Shown: positions 19,799-31,779 of the stretch, piece after piece | Numbering within the stretch: position 1 is the first letter of the stretch | How the letters are laid out: each line of letters begins with the position of its first letter | DNA from: Blastobasis lacticolella | Lineage: Eukaryota > Arthropoda > Insecta > Lepidoptera > Blastobasidae | NCBI GenBank assembly: GCA_905147135.1 | Contig: LR990057.1 | Location: 1 to 64,000 of the forward strand | Direction of reading: 5' to 3' | DNA: 64,000 nt | The notes under the pieces: model-generated | Database searches by the model: none | Told to the model about the DNA's origin: nothing | What the model saw: only the letters and a program-made list of their open reading frames with translations | Position numbers and translations under genes: made by a program

Positions 19799-22192
19799 AT
19801 GTTGCCAAAACAAACAAAACTAAAAAGTGCAAATAGCAGCACGGGATTAGGCCAAGCGCAAAAGAATAATAAGGAAAAGAATGCAACTCCCAAACAGCCT
19901 ATAGCATCGAAGGGAGGTAAAGGCGGAAAACAAGCAGCGACCGCGGCTGGTAAGTCCAAAACCCCGGAGCAAGGGAAGGGAAAGGCTTTTAACCAACCCA
20001 AAGAAATGTCTTCTATAAAGGTGGCGGAAAATGTTGATGCTGGGAATGCGACGCTTCAACAGACTGTGGAAACAGAGAGATTAGAGGTCGACCGGGTGAT
20101 TGAGGATGTTGTGGTAGAGGAGCGAGACGAATCCGCTGCGGAAACCGCACAGGAGTTGTCTCAACAAAGAAACCCGGACCCGGTCCAGAAGGGGCCAAAT
20201 TCAGAGGACCTGGAGCAGCAGGCACCCACGGGGGGGGCGAGCGACAAAGCCCAGTCGCCGGTTGTGTCGCCGATAGTATCGCCAATAGAGGACAAACGGC
20301 AGCCTGCCTCCTTGCTGCGAATAGCGGTAGCTAACAGCATCCGAAGCGACACTGGGGGCTGTTTCACCTCTGTGTAGGCCACTGGGCATATGGCGCGGCA
20401 TCTGTCGCTTGCGCAGGATATTACGGATTTGGTGGGGCCGTCTAAAGAGATGATTGGTGGGGACGGAACATCCGAGGAAGAAGCAGAAGCATCGGTGGAG
20501 GCGTGGATGGTTAGTCCTACGCCATCATCTGTGGTCTCCGAGAGGACCGGCGGCATAAGCGACGCCTCAGCCAAAGCCACCAGGGCTGTTACTGAGGCCA
20601 AAGAGGAACTCGAAAGTAGAGCAGCGGGCAATCTGAAGCGAGAAGTCAGGGAAAGAGTTGTAGAGAGACTCTTTTCGCTGCAGTCGCTGGTGCTCTGCCT
20701 GGCTGACTCGCGGTCACGAGCACTGTTGGAGGTTGCGCGCCTCCGAGGAGAGCGTGCGCGAGACGCGGCAGCGGCGGAGCGACGACACGCGCAGGCACTC
20801 AAAGACTCATTGGACAAGGTCGCGGCGATGCAGAGGGAGATCACGGAAGCGCGAACCGCGGCTGAGGCTGCGCGCCGGATAGTGAGCTTTGACGTCTGTC
20901 AGGCTATGGAGCATTTACGAAGTGACATCGACGTTGTGAGACGTGAAGCGGCGGCGAGTGTGGCGGCGGCGGCGGCGGCGGCCCCGGAGGTGGTGCCGCA
21001 GTTGGTCCGCGAACTGGCCGAGCTTCGGTCACGGCTTGATGGGGCGGCACCGGCGAGGCTGGACGATCTGGCGGCACGCGTGGATGATGTAGCGCGTGAG
21101 ATGCGGGCCATTCGAGAAGACAAGGCGAGAGCGACTGCATTTGAGGACGCGCCCCGAGTGGAGGATATAGTGGCCGCATTCGAACCCAGCGTGGCAGAGC
21201 TCCGCGAGGAGGTGCGGGCAGCTGCGGCGGCCGTGTCTGCGGCTGCGATGGCCGCAAAATCAAACTTACCGTTAACCGAGCTAGTCCGAGAGGTGCACTC
21301 GCTGGGCGAGATGGTTGACGGCATTCGGTCGGTAGCGGGTGGTGGTCTGGAGGCGGAGGGGGATGTAGAGGCGCGACGTGCACTTCCATCGCGTGTTGAA
21401 GAGGTGCGACGCGAGTTATTGGCGTTGCGCGACACAACGGTTGAAGCGGCGGCGCCGCTCCGAACGGCATTGGAGGAGCTACGGCGTGAGGTTCGCGAGG
21501 CGGGCGCTGGAGGTTCAGCGGGTGCGGTAGATGCTACCGAGGTGGCGCGCGAGGTGCGCCGCGCAGTGGCGACCTATGCGGACGCGGTCCGCGCTGTCCC
21601 ACCTCTTGCTGCCGGCCGGGCGCCGCCGCCTGAGCCCGAGCCTCGTCACACCATCATAGTTTCGTCGCGGGATCCGAACCGCACCGCCGATCAGTTATTA
21701 ATAAAAATAGATGGTGCGGCAAATGCACGGGTAACTGGTGTCCAGGTGGATAGATGTCGCAAGGCAAAGGATGGTAGGGTCGTGCTAACCTGCGCACGCA
21801 AGGTAGATGCGAAGAAGTTAGCAGACTGCTTGCGGGGAAAAGAGTTAGAAGTGGAGGAAGCAGCAAATAAAAACCCCTTAGTAATAATAACGGATGTTAT
21901 GAAAGTGGTTACGGATGAGCAGCTCCTGGAGTCTATAAGAAGGCAGAACCCAGACCTTATGGACGGACTGGAGAAGAAGATACTCCGTGTGCGATTCCGG
22001 CGTCGAGCGCGGAACGAGCTGCAGCAGCACGTGGTGTTGGAGGTGTCGCCACCGCTTTGGAGACGGCTAACGGAGCGAGGACGGGTATATGTGGGGCTAC
22101 AGCGTTGCGCTGTACATGATCAGTCGCCTCTAGTGCAGTGCTCGCGCTGCCTGGGATACGGTCATCCGAAGCGAGCATGCCGTGAGGCAGCG
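19799..22192 (+). pseudogene. Element D ORF1: Ala-rich coiled-coil gag-like protein, broken
   Basis: The frame runs from the ATG at 19799 with a TAG at 20375-20377 and then continues unbroken for about 600 codons. The N-terminus is Lys/Gln-rich and low complexity. The middle (about 20630-21600) is a long Ala/Glu/Arg-rich coiled coil. The gag core follows (HTIIVSSRDPNRTADQLL at about 21648), then a single zinc knuckle CSRCLGYGHPKRAC (about 22141). Directly after it the sequence jumps into the ORF2 endonuclease, so knuckles 2 and 3, the ORF1 stop and the ORF2 start are deleted. ORF1 is longer than those of A and C because of the coiled coil. Confidence 0.85.
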
Positions 22193-25100
22193 GATTTATG
22201 GCAACAGCGGAACTGGTGTCCGCGGGCGTCCGGCGGGATGCCGCGGCGCTCCTGATGCAGGAACCTTATGTGGGGGCAGCGGGTGAGCTGGCGCTGGCGT
22301 CGGGTATGCGTGTCGTGCAGGCTACCGCGCCTGCCCGCAGCGGGCCCAACAAGGCGGCTGTGGTGGTGCTGAATTCGACGCTGTCGCTGGAGCTGGACCC
22401 CGCGCTGCAGAGCGAGCGTATAGCCGCCGCGGTAGTACGAGGTGCGGGCCCACCACTGGCGCTTCTATCTGTGTACCTGGAGCCGACTGCGAATGAAGCG
22501 ACCGTGGCTGAGACGCTGGAGAGAGTAAAAGACCTGGTCGCGAAATTGAGAGCGCCACGGGTATTACTAGGTGGCGATTTTAATGCCTGGAGCCGGTGGT
22601 GGGGCAGAGATGATGAGCGGGGTGAGCGGGTTGCAGCGCTGCTGGACGAGATGGAGCTGGATATCCTCAATGAGGGCTCCGACCCCACGTTTGAGGTGTG
22701 GCGCGCTGGCCGACTTTGCACAAGTCATGTTGACGTCACAGCTTGCTGCCGGCGGCTGCTGCCGAGGGTGAGCACTTGGCGAGTGGAGCCCGGGGTTACC
22801 ACCTCAGACCACAATACGATCGCAGTCGAAATTGCCCGAGAGGATCCTGAGGGGGGTGAGTCGACCGCGCAGCGACAGGGAACAAAAAATACAACTGTAA
22901 GAAAGCGGACTGGAACAGGTTCATAGAGGTGTTTATTGAGGAACGAGAGCGCCGGGAATTGAAGGTGGAGCGAATGAAGTCGCTGCGAGGGGCGTGCGAG
23001 GTGGAGGCGGCGGCGCGCGAATACGAGGCTGCAGTAGTGGCGGCTTGCGATGCTGCTATCCCAGTACTGGCAGCGCGCCGAGTGAGTCCCGACCCGCCAT
23101 GGTGGTCCGCAGAGCTCGAAAGGAAAAAAAGGGAAGTACTGACAGCTAAGAGGAGGATCAGATGTGCGGCGGAGCGCCGGAGAAATCACGTAGTGGAGCA
23201 GTACCTTGCTATTAAGGCAGAGTACACACAACTTATGAGGGCCTCCAAAACTGCAAGTTGGCAGAAGTTCTGCACAGCCGCCGAAAGAGAGTCGATGTGG
23301 GATGGCATATACCGGGTGATTCGTAGTACTGCGCGGCGTGCACCTGCGCGCTTCGCCCTTTACCATGCTAGAGCTGGAGTGGGCGGCGCAATCGTTTTCT
23401 TCGCGGAAGGCGCCCGGACCTGATCATTTGACGGCGGATATTTGTGAGAGAGCCGTGTTAACCGATGGAGGTGTCTTTTTGGCGCTGGCAAACTCCGCCC
23501 TCTCCGAAGGATATTATCCGGCTTTATGGAAGAAAGCGACGGTAGTAATCATACCGAAGCCCGGTAAGCCGGCGAAGCGGGCTCGATCTTACCGCCCCAT
23601 TGGTCTCTTAAACATATTTGGTAAGATCGTGGAGAAAATGGTTGTGGGCAGGTTGCGCTGGCACCTTCTCAGGACAATAAACCCCAGACAATACGGATTT
23701 ATGCCCCAGCGCAGCACTGAGGACTCCCTCTATGATCTGGTGGGGCACATAGAGACAGAAGTGAAACAAAAAAAGAAAATCTGTCTCCTGGTGTCCCTGG
23801 ACATAGAGGGGGCCTTCGATAATGCCTGGTGGCCAGGTATTAAAAAACAGCTGTTGGAGAGGGGGTGCCCGTGCAACCTGTACAATATGATGGGATCATA
23901 TCTGGAGGGGCGCGAGGTATCGGTAAGGTATGCGGGTGTAGAGTACACCAAGGCCACGGGACGAGGTTGCGTACAGGGTTCCATTGCGGGACCGACACTA
24001 TGGAACCTGGTATTGGACCCCTTAATTTCCCAGTTGGAGGCAATGGGCGTCCACTGCCAGGCCTTCGCAGATGACGTGGCACTGGTGTTTTCTGCAAACG
24101 ATATGGAAACGATTAATGAAAGCGCATGCACAATCCTCTCCCACGTTCACCAATGGGGTATATCCAATAAATTAAGCTTTGGACCAGCTAAAACACAAGC
24201 CATGGTTTTAACCAGGAAAATGAAAGTGGGTACCCCAGCAGTGCACATGGGAGGGCTGCCAATTAACATTGTTGACCAAATCAAATTACTGGGAGTAATA
24301 ATAGATAAAGGTCACACCCCACGTAAACTACATAGCGGATAAGACAATACCAATATTTAAACAACTTCAAAGAGCCGCAAAGGTAACGTGGGGTTTGAAC
24401 TCGGACATACTCAAGACCATTTACACATGCGTCGTGGAGCCTATTGTACTGTATGCGGCTGGGGTGTGGGCGTCGGCGACCCGCAGGAAGGGAGTGGCGG
24501 ACCGCCTGCGAGCGCTGCAACGTGGCTTTATTTTAAAAATAGCTAGGGCGTACCGAACGGTACCTTTGGATCCGGCGCTGGCAATCTCGGGAATTCTGCC
24601 CCTCGATATGAGGGTGAGAGAAGCGGGAAAAATTTTTGAGATCAAAAGGGGACGCCCTCTTGGACCGTCGAGCGATTTGGAGAGGAATGTGGCCGCTATA
24701 TGGGATGCGCTACATCCGGCAAAGTGGTGGAGGCAAAGATTCCGGGACTCAGAAGAGGTGGCAGGTGGGGAGCAGAGAGTGGAAGGACTCAACATCTACA
24801 CCGACGGCAGTAAGATCGAAGGGAAAGTGGGTGCGGCACTGACGGTGTGGCGGGGGGAGACCGAGGTCAAATATCGCACATATCGGTTGGAGTCGCACTG
24901 CACTGTATTTCAGGCAGAAATGTTAGCTATCTTGGAGGCAACAGAGATGGCAGGGAAGTTGAAAGAAACAAAAATTAATATATTATCGGACAGTATGTCC
25001 TCACTACAACTTATCAGTCAATACACTTCCCTGCAGCCTGTTGCCTTCAAGATAAGAAAAAATTTGATAAAATTAGATTCCGTCGGAGTAGATGTTGGGT

Positions 25101-25665
25101 TGTATTGGGTGCGGGCCCATGTGGGCACACGGACGATCACGATGTGAGAGAGCGGACGAGTTGGCGAAGCGCGCAGCCCTGTACCGTAGGACTGCCCCAG
25201 AGTATGACTTATACCCCATTTCATATGCAAAGGGAGTCATCAGGGAGAAAACAATAACTGAATACAACGAACTCTACAAAATAAATATTAAAGATAAAAA
25301 CATCGAGCTATTCCTCCCTGATGTCTCCCTTGCGTACAAGTTCGCGAAACGTGTCCGGTCGGATGCATTGATAACGCAGACGCTGACAGGGCACGGGGGT
25401 CTGGGACAGTATCTCCATAGGTTTAAGCTGCGCGATTCGCCATGGTGTGTATGTGAGCCGGGGTGTGTGGAGGATGTTCCTCACCTGCTAATCGATTGAC
25501 GCGCGCCGCCAAACCCTGGAGGCGGAATTAGGAATGCAAATCAACCGGGCAAATATTGTGGACTTAATAAGAGATAAGAGAAGGGCAGATATATTCTTCA
25601 GATATTGCAAAGAGGTAATGGCCGAAACCTGTAGGGCAAATGGGAGCACGGCGTGGGCAAATTAA
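22193..25665 (+). pseudogene. Element D ORF2: endonuclease/RT/RNase H, multiply frameshifted
   Basis: Recognisable in pieces: endonuclease 22198-22880 (LLMQEPYVG, GGDFNAWSRWWG, TSDHNTIAVEI); linker 22890-23337; RT 23338-24310 (KAPGPDHLTADI, SLDIEGAFDNAWW, FADD at about 24066); thumb and RNase H 24395-25130 (YTDGSKIEGKVGAAL at about 24798); and RNase H end plus zinc motif 25140-25495. Frame changes fall near 22885 (an A run), 23337, 24310, 25130 and 25495. About 55 residues between linker and RT are missing at 23337. The residual frame ends at TAA 25663-25665. It cannot yield an active protein from this copy. Confidence 0.88.
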
Positions 25666-26138
25666 AATTAAATATTTATAACAGATATTGACAGAGTAAA
25701 AGTGAATTACTGGTTTGTTTTAGGTTTGGATTCTTTATAATTTATTAAGTTCGTTATTGATATTACATTCGATCCTTATTAATTACATTATTGACATTCG
25801 AAATTTATTAATTCTATTATTGACATTAATTTTAGTAATGCTTATTGACATTAAAAATTGTTGTATTCCATCCTTAAATTTAGGTTAAGAATTGGAAATT
25901 GTATAATAATATATTCTAAGGTAATCATGACATGTGTCATTCCGCAATTATTGCAAAACTGTTTAGTGTCTGTTTCCACTGTTCCTGTAACAAAAAAGAG
26001 CACCATAAAAAAAAAAAAAAAAAAAAAAGCAATGAAAGATAATGAAAAGAGAAAACAAGAGAAAGACAAAGGGACAAAAAAAAGAAAAGAAAAAAAGGAG
26101 GATTAATTGCGGAACACACAATATAGAAAAAAAAAAAA
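25666..26138 (+). other. Element D 3' UTR
   Basis: AT-rich, with repeated ATTGACATT words (25680-25850), an internal A tract (26008-26028) in a purine-rich stretch, and the terminal A tail at 26127-26138. The small Lys-rich ORF across the A tract is a low-complexity artefact. Confidence 0.75.
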
Positions 26139-26160
26139 CCTAACCTAACCTAACCTAACA
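26137..26160 (+). repeat. innermost telomeric CCTAA tract
   Basis: Four units, CCTAACCTAACCTAACCTAAC, then ATTTACCAACAG. This is the boundary between the telomeric retrotransposon array and subtelomeric DNA. Confidence 0.93.
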
Positions 26161-27060
26161 TTTACCAACAGATGTACACTACATCTAACATCTAAATCTA
26201 TGGTATTACAATCTTTTTGTTAGTGCCTATCCAATTACAGGTAAACACATCATTTACAAAAAAAATTTACATTATTGCTGGTTCCGCAGAACTATAACAT
26301 TTATTTTAACATTAGTTGTAAGTACATGTTTTATAATATTTTAAGATACCATGCAAAGATCACTTAGGTAATATATTTACTAAAAATGTGTCTGTATAAA
26401 AGAGCCTTAAATCTATTAACATTTCCACTGCTAAACATATCCACCTCCTCCACCTTGCAAAGTTCATTATGCTGATGACAAATACGGGAAATTATACTGT
26501 GACGTCCTAAGTTCGTTCTATAGTATTTCTTGGCGAACGTGTTGGTGTTAACTATACGGCAATTAATTTTAGGAACATTTAAATTTAACTGCGCCAACAA
26601 GTAAGGTGAATCTATAAGGTTGTTAATGATTGATGATGATGATGATGATTTTAAAAACAAAGAATTCGTCAGCAACCCATCGGCGCTCCTCCAATGTTGT
26701 CATCTTGAAGAAGGTAAATTGAAGGAATATTGTTTAAAAATTTGTAAATATGTAATAGAGAAAAATAAAACATAGCGTAAGAAACTAACACAGTCAATAT
26801 AGTGACTATATTTCACTTAGTGTTAGAATAAACCTAAAGTTCCAAAAAAAAAAAAAAGTTTATATATTGACAAGAATAAAGTAAATAAAAGAACAAACTA
26901 ATAAATAAGGAAAAAAGCCAACTCATTAGAAAATAAGAACGACTAAATGTAAGGTCTTATTTGTTAACGCCAATAGTATGATAATCTAGATTTCATAACA
27001 TTTACTCCTAAGGGAGTTAAGCGTACATGTTTAGTTGTAAGAAAAGTAGCAATAATAAAT
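26161..27060 (-). repeat. subtelomeric AT-rich stretch with minus-strand LINE 3' tail
   Basis: No gene is visible. The start, read in reverse, ends GTACATCTGTTGGTAAATG, similar to the LINE-tail motif AATCTGTTGGCAAATAAATA seen at 35415, 54525 and 59375. The reverse-strand ORF at 26364-26675 probably belongs to that LINE's untranslated end. A (GAT)n stretch is at about 26630 and an A run at about 26843. Confidence 0.5.
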
Positions 27061-28000
27061 AAATAAATAAATAAACTTTTATTTCAGACGATGGTCCATA
27101 GTTTGTTAGTATCTAGTAAACAAAAAATAATAATACATATATCTAATGTTAGTAACAAATGCACACAGTTTACTTATCCTATTTTATATTAAAAATAAGG
27201 GGTCTGCCCCCAGTATGGACATCGTTCCAGTGGCCCATTATAGGACACTGAAACCGCTCCGCTATCGGTTGGAGGATAGTGTTGGCGCTCCCCCGTACTC
27301 GGCTCAACAGAGACGCGGATCTTTCACGAATGATTGCTTGGAAGCAGTCAATTCGTGCATCCGCCATCATTGTCGAGGCGCTACAATAGCGGGGGAGCCC
27401 CAAAAGCATCCTCAATGCATTATTATATTGCACTCTCAATGCATTATAACATTTTTTCGTGTACGTAACCCACAGACTGCACGTGTAGAATGTCTGGCGA
27501 AATGCTTTAAATAGGGTTACCTTAACTTCCGGTGTACAGCGTGCAAATCTGCGGGCTAGCATGTTAGCCCGTGCAGCGAGCGCTCTCCTCTCTCTCTGCA
27601 TGTCCTCGTCATCCACTAGCCTCTCGGTGACCCAGTGCCCCAAATACTTAAATCTGTGCACAGTTGTTAATATAGAGCCTCCCATGGTCACTTGCGGTAA
27701 GTTATTAACCTTTTTTGTACCCGATTTGAAAATTAATACTTCATATTTTTTGGGGTTGTATTTGAGGCCATGAGCCACCGCATAGGCTTCGCATATTGCT
27801 ATCAGCTTCCTAAGAGCACTGATTGAGGGGCTCAGTAGCACCATATCGTCAGCGTAACTGATGTTATTGTAGCATATTCCCCCTACATGACAGCCGACTC
27901 CGGTGACACTGAGCTCCCCAATCAGGTCGTCCATGTAAATGTTGAAGAGTGTCGGAGAGCTGAGCTCCCCCTTGGCAGAGATATTTAATGTCCTAATCAA
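27060..28000 (-). pseudogene. LINE reverse transcriptase fragment (CR1/L2-like assemblage)
   Basis: A 273-codon open frame on the minus strand encodes the distal RT: SSPTLFNIYMDDLIGEL, then the catalytic YADDMVLLSPS, and thumb sequences to a natural end near 27179. Endonuclease and proximal RT are absent, so the copy is 5'-truncated. The 3' side ends in a short (TTTA)n tract at 27056-27075, typical of CR1/L2-type LINEs with microsatellite tails. The exact clade cannot be settled by eye. The frame is undamaged, so the insertion is fairly recent. Confidence 0.78.
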
Positions 28001-28099
28001 TAAATAAATTTTGAATTTTGACTTTTGAATGTTATGTTTGTTATTCCGTTTTATGCATACAATTATTACCGAAACTGTCGACTGCGGTATCTAGTGAGA

Positions 28100-28445
28100 G
28101 CTTAGGAATGCTATATATATCATCAACACAGCCCGTAACAGTCCACTACAGGACTTAGTGCCTCTCCCACGAAAGGGAAGGTTATTGCACCACTATACTT
28201 TTTTGAAAGCCACACCCATATATATACTTCTTGGAAAACTCCTCATTGGCATTGGGACCATGGACTTACCACCCAAATTGGGACTCACGGAAGACAGGAA
28301 GTGCCAAATCGCAGCAGCTCCGAATCGATTACGTACTTATTGTAACAAAATTAGATTGTAGGTAATTTGTTTCTCTTATGTTTTTTGTATTGTAAATGTT
28401 GTGAGGTGTCCTGGAAATAATAAATGTTTCATTCATACATTCATT
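28100..28445 (+). repeat. interspersed repeat with (CATT)n tail
   Basis: The left part (28128-28190) resembles the repeat at 17040. The right part ends AATAATAAATGTTTCATTCATACATTCATTC, like a LINE or SINE tail. The 67-codon ORF inside is not supported. Confidence 0.5.
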
Positions 28446-29060
28446 CAAAAACTGAAAAATGTCCAGACGTCATTTAACCACCCTTTAGATTGAGGACAGC
28501 AGTATCAGTATTGCTACTTTCCGCCGACACTGGCTCATCGTTTCTAACGCTTGGTTACAGAGTGCTTCAGCTATCTCTTAGTTAGACCTTCCCGCCCTTC
28601 AGGAACCCTATGTAAACTTTCATGCGGATATTTGTACATTCTCTTAAAGCCGGCAACATGTAGCCGCTCGTTGCGCTCGATTTCTAAGACACTGATGATA
28701 AAAGGCCGCTTAACCTTCTATCTAGTTTAGTTTGATTACGTTCGCAACATTGTGAAACACTAAATCACCCAAGCGAAATGGCTTTATTTACGCTCTGCCC
28801 CTATTAACACGCACCGTATGTAATTGCGTCACATGATCAATACTAGAGACCTGTTGACGTTTTAATTCACCCTACCGTCTGTCATATCATCATAATGAGC
28901 AATCTTCGAGATATCTAAAGGTTGTGACTTAATTTCTAACACACGTTCAATCGCAGAATAACATACATAACTATTCTAAATATGATAAATCTCCAGGCGC
29001 GGGGCATTAAATGACGTCATTCGAAGAGCGTTTGTCCCCGTCTACGTAACGGCCGTTTTA
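28446..29060. other. no gene seen
   Basis: Unique-looking intermediate-GC sequence without a supported ORF, splice pattern or repeat that I can identify. Confidence 0.5.
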
Positions 29061-29089
29061 GAGCTTAATAAACGTGACGATGGCAAGAG

Positions 29090-29470
29090 GCCTGGCGGCA
29101 TTACGCTCACTGCTTGGAAACGTAGGAGTGCGCTGGTGTACGACGCTACTTGCGTGGACACCCTGGCGCCATCCCAGGTAACCTCTACCGCCCGCAGGGC
29201 TCGAGCTGCAGCCTCTGCTGCTGAGGACCTCAAACGATGGAAATTTACGAAGAAATTCAAACACCGGACTTTATTTTAGCCATTTGGGGTCGAAACATTG
29301 GGACCATAGAGCCCTAAGACTTAGAAATTTTATAAAATTATAGCAAAAAATAACGCAGAACGCCATATGTGACCGGAGATCTGGCTCGTTCCTCGGACCG
29401 AGGATAAGTTTTACTACCCGACGAGGATACACAGCCAGCTTTCTGACCACCATTCCGGGGAGCGGCAATG
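29090..29470 (+). pseudogene. fragment of a repetitive transposon-encoded protein family
   Basis: On the + strand one frame reads ITLTAWKRRSALVYDATCVD, then TLAPSQVTSTARRARAAA, then after a TAG PFGVETLGP, with further stops beyond. The WD/YDATCVDTLAPS and PFGVETLGPW blocks are typical of a repetitive protein I have seen in arthropod and cnidarian genomes, associated with reverse-transcriptase-like sequence. I cannot name the family. A longer, more decayed relative lies at 56230-57690. Confidence 0.55.
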
Positions 29471-30000
29471 TAGATTATATTTTTAATTTTTACTGTTTTA
29501 GTATCAGTTTATTTGTAAATATTAAAAATTAGGTATTTGTTCTGTAAATATGTTTGTGCCTAAATACATTTTCCTTTCTCTAATATAATTCCAAATTTCT
29601 TTAAATATTAAGTATCCGTGTCCACCTATATGAAAATGGGGCCAGACTGCTTTCAAGATTAAATTAAACTAACATTTGCACAATATCCACCCATTTATTT
29701 CCAACATTCGGCAAATTATTAGCAGTCGGGGGGTTTTATTTTTAAACTGTACCTATACTTTTAATGTATTACATGATAAATTAACTGAATACAATTTCAT
29801 ACAAACTAGTCAATGTTTAAATTAAAACTAAAACTTAATGGTAAGTTAAAAAAGTAGATTTAACAATTTTTTTTTATTTTCTTTCAAACAAACCTTGTCC
29901 TGACAATTACAAAATCAACGAAATAGTAGTTTATGCAACTGTCATATAAAAGGGGGTATTAAAACATGAGTGGCTGTTTATCATACGAGGCGTAGCCCAG
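29471..30000. other. AT-rich, no gene seen
   Basis: Very AT-rich with short homopolymers. Nothing coding or structured was identified. Confidence 0.5.
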
Positions 30001-30580
30001 TATGATAATAGTTTGACACGAGTGTTTTAATACCTAATTATATACAATTGCATACACTACTTTATCTACACTCATATTTTTTATATTAAAATATCGTACC
30101 TATAATTTACTAAACTTTGCTGGAAGTAAGCTGCGAGTCAGTTCTGTTGTACTACGCGTCGAGGATATCTAGCGGCGGGAAATTCACTTTACTACTTTCA
30201 CATTTATCTATTTATTTGCTTCAAACAAGAAAAAACATTCACAAACACAAATTACAACAATTAGAAAAAATATTCTGTTTGGCGGGAAAATAATTACACA
30301 CAAATATAAACAGGAAAATTTGAATTTTGAATTTGTTAAAGACATTTAGGTATTCAGCCTACATTTGACCGTGTCCGGGCGCCCGACAAGAATTAAAAAA
30401 TATAAGTGTTGCATAATGATTAAAAAGTTATTTTACGTTACTGCTGTAATGAAATTAGTATGGGAAATGCTGTATCGAAAAGTAATTTTTTTAAATTTTA
30501 TGGACGCGTGAAAAAAGTGTCTCCTTAAACGAATGTTTTCGAATATGTAATTGGAACATTACGATACGAGTGTAGATAAA
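30001..30580 (+). mobile_element. MITE-like repeat, copy 1
   Basis: It begins TATGATAATAGTTTGACACG and ends CGATACGAGTGTAGATAAA. CTTTATCTACACTC (about 30060) and GAGTGTAGATAAA (about 30568) form an inverted pair near the ends. Copies 2 and 3 lie at 34419-35350 and, reversed, at 49255-49690. No ORF is present. Confidence 0.65.
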
Positions 30581-30599
30581 AAAGCTTTAGTTAAATAGT

Positions 30600-30800
30600 G
30601 ATTTTTATTTACTATTTTTATTTATTACAAGCACCGGCTTCGCACGAGTACTTAACAAATTATATACCTAAACCTTCTTCATAAATCACTCTACCTATTG
30701 GTCAAAACCGCTTAAAAATCTGTTCAGTAGTTTTTGAGTTTATCGCAAACAGACAGACAGACAGACGCGGCGTGGGACTTTGTTTTATAATATTTAGTGA
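30600..30800 (-). mobile_element. Helitron-end relic
   Basis: CACCGGCTTCGCACGAGTA...ACAAATTATATACCTAAACC matches the 3' end of the Helitron at 12218 in degenerate form, followed by a (GACA)n run at about 30752. No intact CTRR end is visible. Confidence 0.5.
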
Positions 30801-31047
30801 TTTATTATCCGTTAAAACGTCCGTGCATGTCTTTGTAGCAATTATTCGAAAGGAGCTTGAACGATGCATGGTTACTAAATCAAGAGACGAAACGCAAGAA
30901 TTGTCAATTGCCCTCAATTTCCCCATTAATTCCCAACGCGAGCGGCCCTCGAAAGTTAGCCAATCCGCGGAGCCGCCTTCCGCGTCGCTGCGCTCGGGAT
31001 CGCCTTCGCACTCGACGCGACCCCGAGCGTCGAGTGCTTAGACATAG
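30801..31047 (+). other. possible noncoding exon with splice donor
   Basis: A GC-richer stretch (about 30930-31045) ends ATAG|GTAAGT at 31047/31048, a strong donor consensus. It holds no long frame and no matching acceptor can be assigned. It could be a 5' untranslated exon or chance. Confidence 0.25.
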
Positions 31048-31289
31048 GTAAGTGGTTCAGGAGGGCGCCCTACTAATTACTTGATTTATAATTTTGTCCA
31101 TCACAACAATGATCACAGCCGTTAACGATACTGGAAGGTAAACTTAAATCTACGCAAGTCGAACAATCTTTTCAAATGTTTTATTTTAATGTGCTAGAGC
31201 AAAGTTTCTGTGGTTCCTGTACTTACGGTTAATCGTAAAGGCGAACTTTGCTCGAGTTAATATTTATTTAACTTCCATTTTGCGACAGC

Positions 31290-31425
31290 GATATTGGCAA
31301 TCCGATCGTTACTAGCATGGAACCAATCCCGGGTAGACCGACACCATTTGTACTTTGAGACTCAAGGGACTCGAACCATCGCCATCCGCTTGCAAGGCGG
31401 CGCACTAATCACTGGAAGATATTAT
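31290..31425 (-). mobile_element. tRNA-derived SINE-like repeat
   Basis: In reverse it contains GGCGATGGTTCGAGTCCCTT, a good pol III B box (GGTTCGAGTCC), preceded by a tRNA-like segment. It cannot fold as a complete tRNA. Confidence 0.4.
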
Positions 31426-31529
31426 TATATTTTGATTTCCACAGAATAAACAAAGGGAAGATTTTTACATCTTTTCTACTAAGTACCTCTATTTTCAACC
31501 CTTATTTTGCGTTATAATAAAATAATCAT

Positions 31530-31672
31530 ATTGGCATCGGTAAGCATTCAGTTAATGTACAATGAGTATAACTCAGACAAGAGGCATTAGTACATGGCCG
31601 CAATGGGATTCGAACTCGGTACCTTTCGCTTACTAGTCGGATACATTGACCACTCGGCCACCGATGCTCCTA
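31530..31672 (-). mobile_element. tRNA-derived SINE
   Basis: In reverse it starts AGCATCGGTGGCCGAGTGGT (A box like) and contains GAGTTCGAATCCC (B box). It is followed by a body ending near TTGTCTGAGTTATACTC. A related, more decayed copy lies at 33455-33600. Confidence 0.6.
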
Positions 31673-31779
31673 TTTTGCGTTCCATAATGGAACGCATATC
31701 AAATAAATACGAGTAGGTATAGCTTAAGGTATATAGCAAAAGTGGTCTCTGGGACAGCACTTTACGAGATAGTAGATTT

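Larger units (their letters stand above)
17360..26138 (+). mobile_element. Element D: degenerate long TRAS-like retrotransposon
   Basis: Leader, ORF1, ORF2 and 3' UTR are all recognisable, but the coding parts have an in-frame stop, at least five frameshifts and two deletions. The A tail (about 12 A) joins the last short telomeric tract. It is the innermost and most decayed element, as expected if insertions accumulate nearer the tip. ORF1 is long, Ala/Glu/Arg-rich and more GC-rich than in A or C, so it is a third subfamily. Confidence 0.88.

Noticed and set aside
25858..26106. 82-codon Lys-rich ORF in element D 3' UTR
   Set aside because: It consists mostly of a translated A tract.
27146..27514. 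+ strand ORF opposite the LINE RT
   Set aside because: It is the antisense shadow of the RT frame.
31558..31672. functional tRNA gene
   Set aside because: A and B boxes are present, but the sequence cannot form the acceptor and anticodon stems and it extends into a SINE body.
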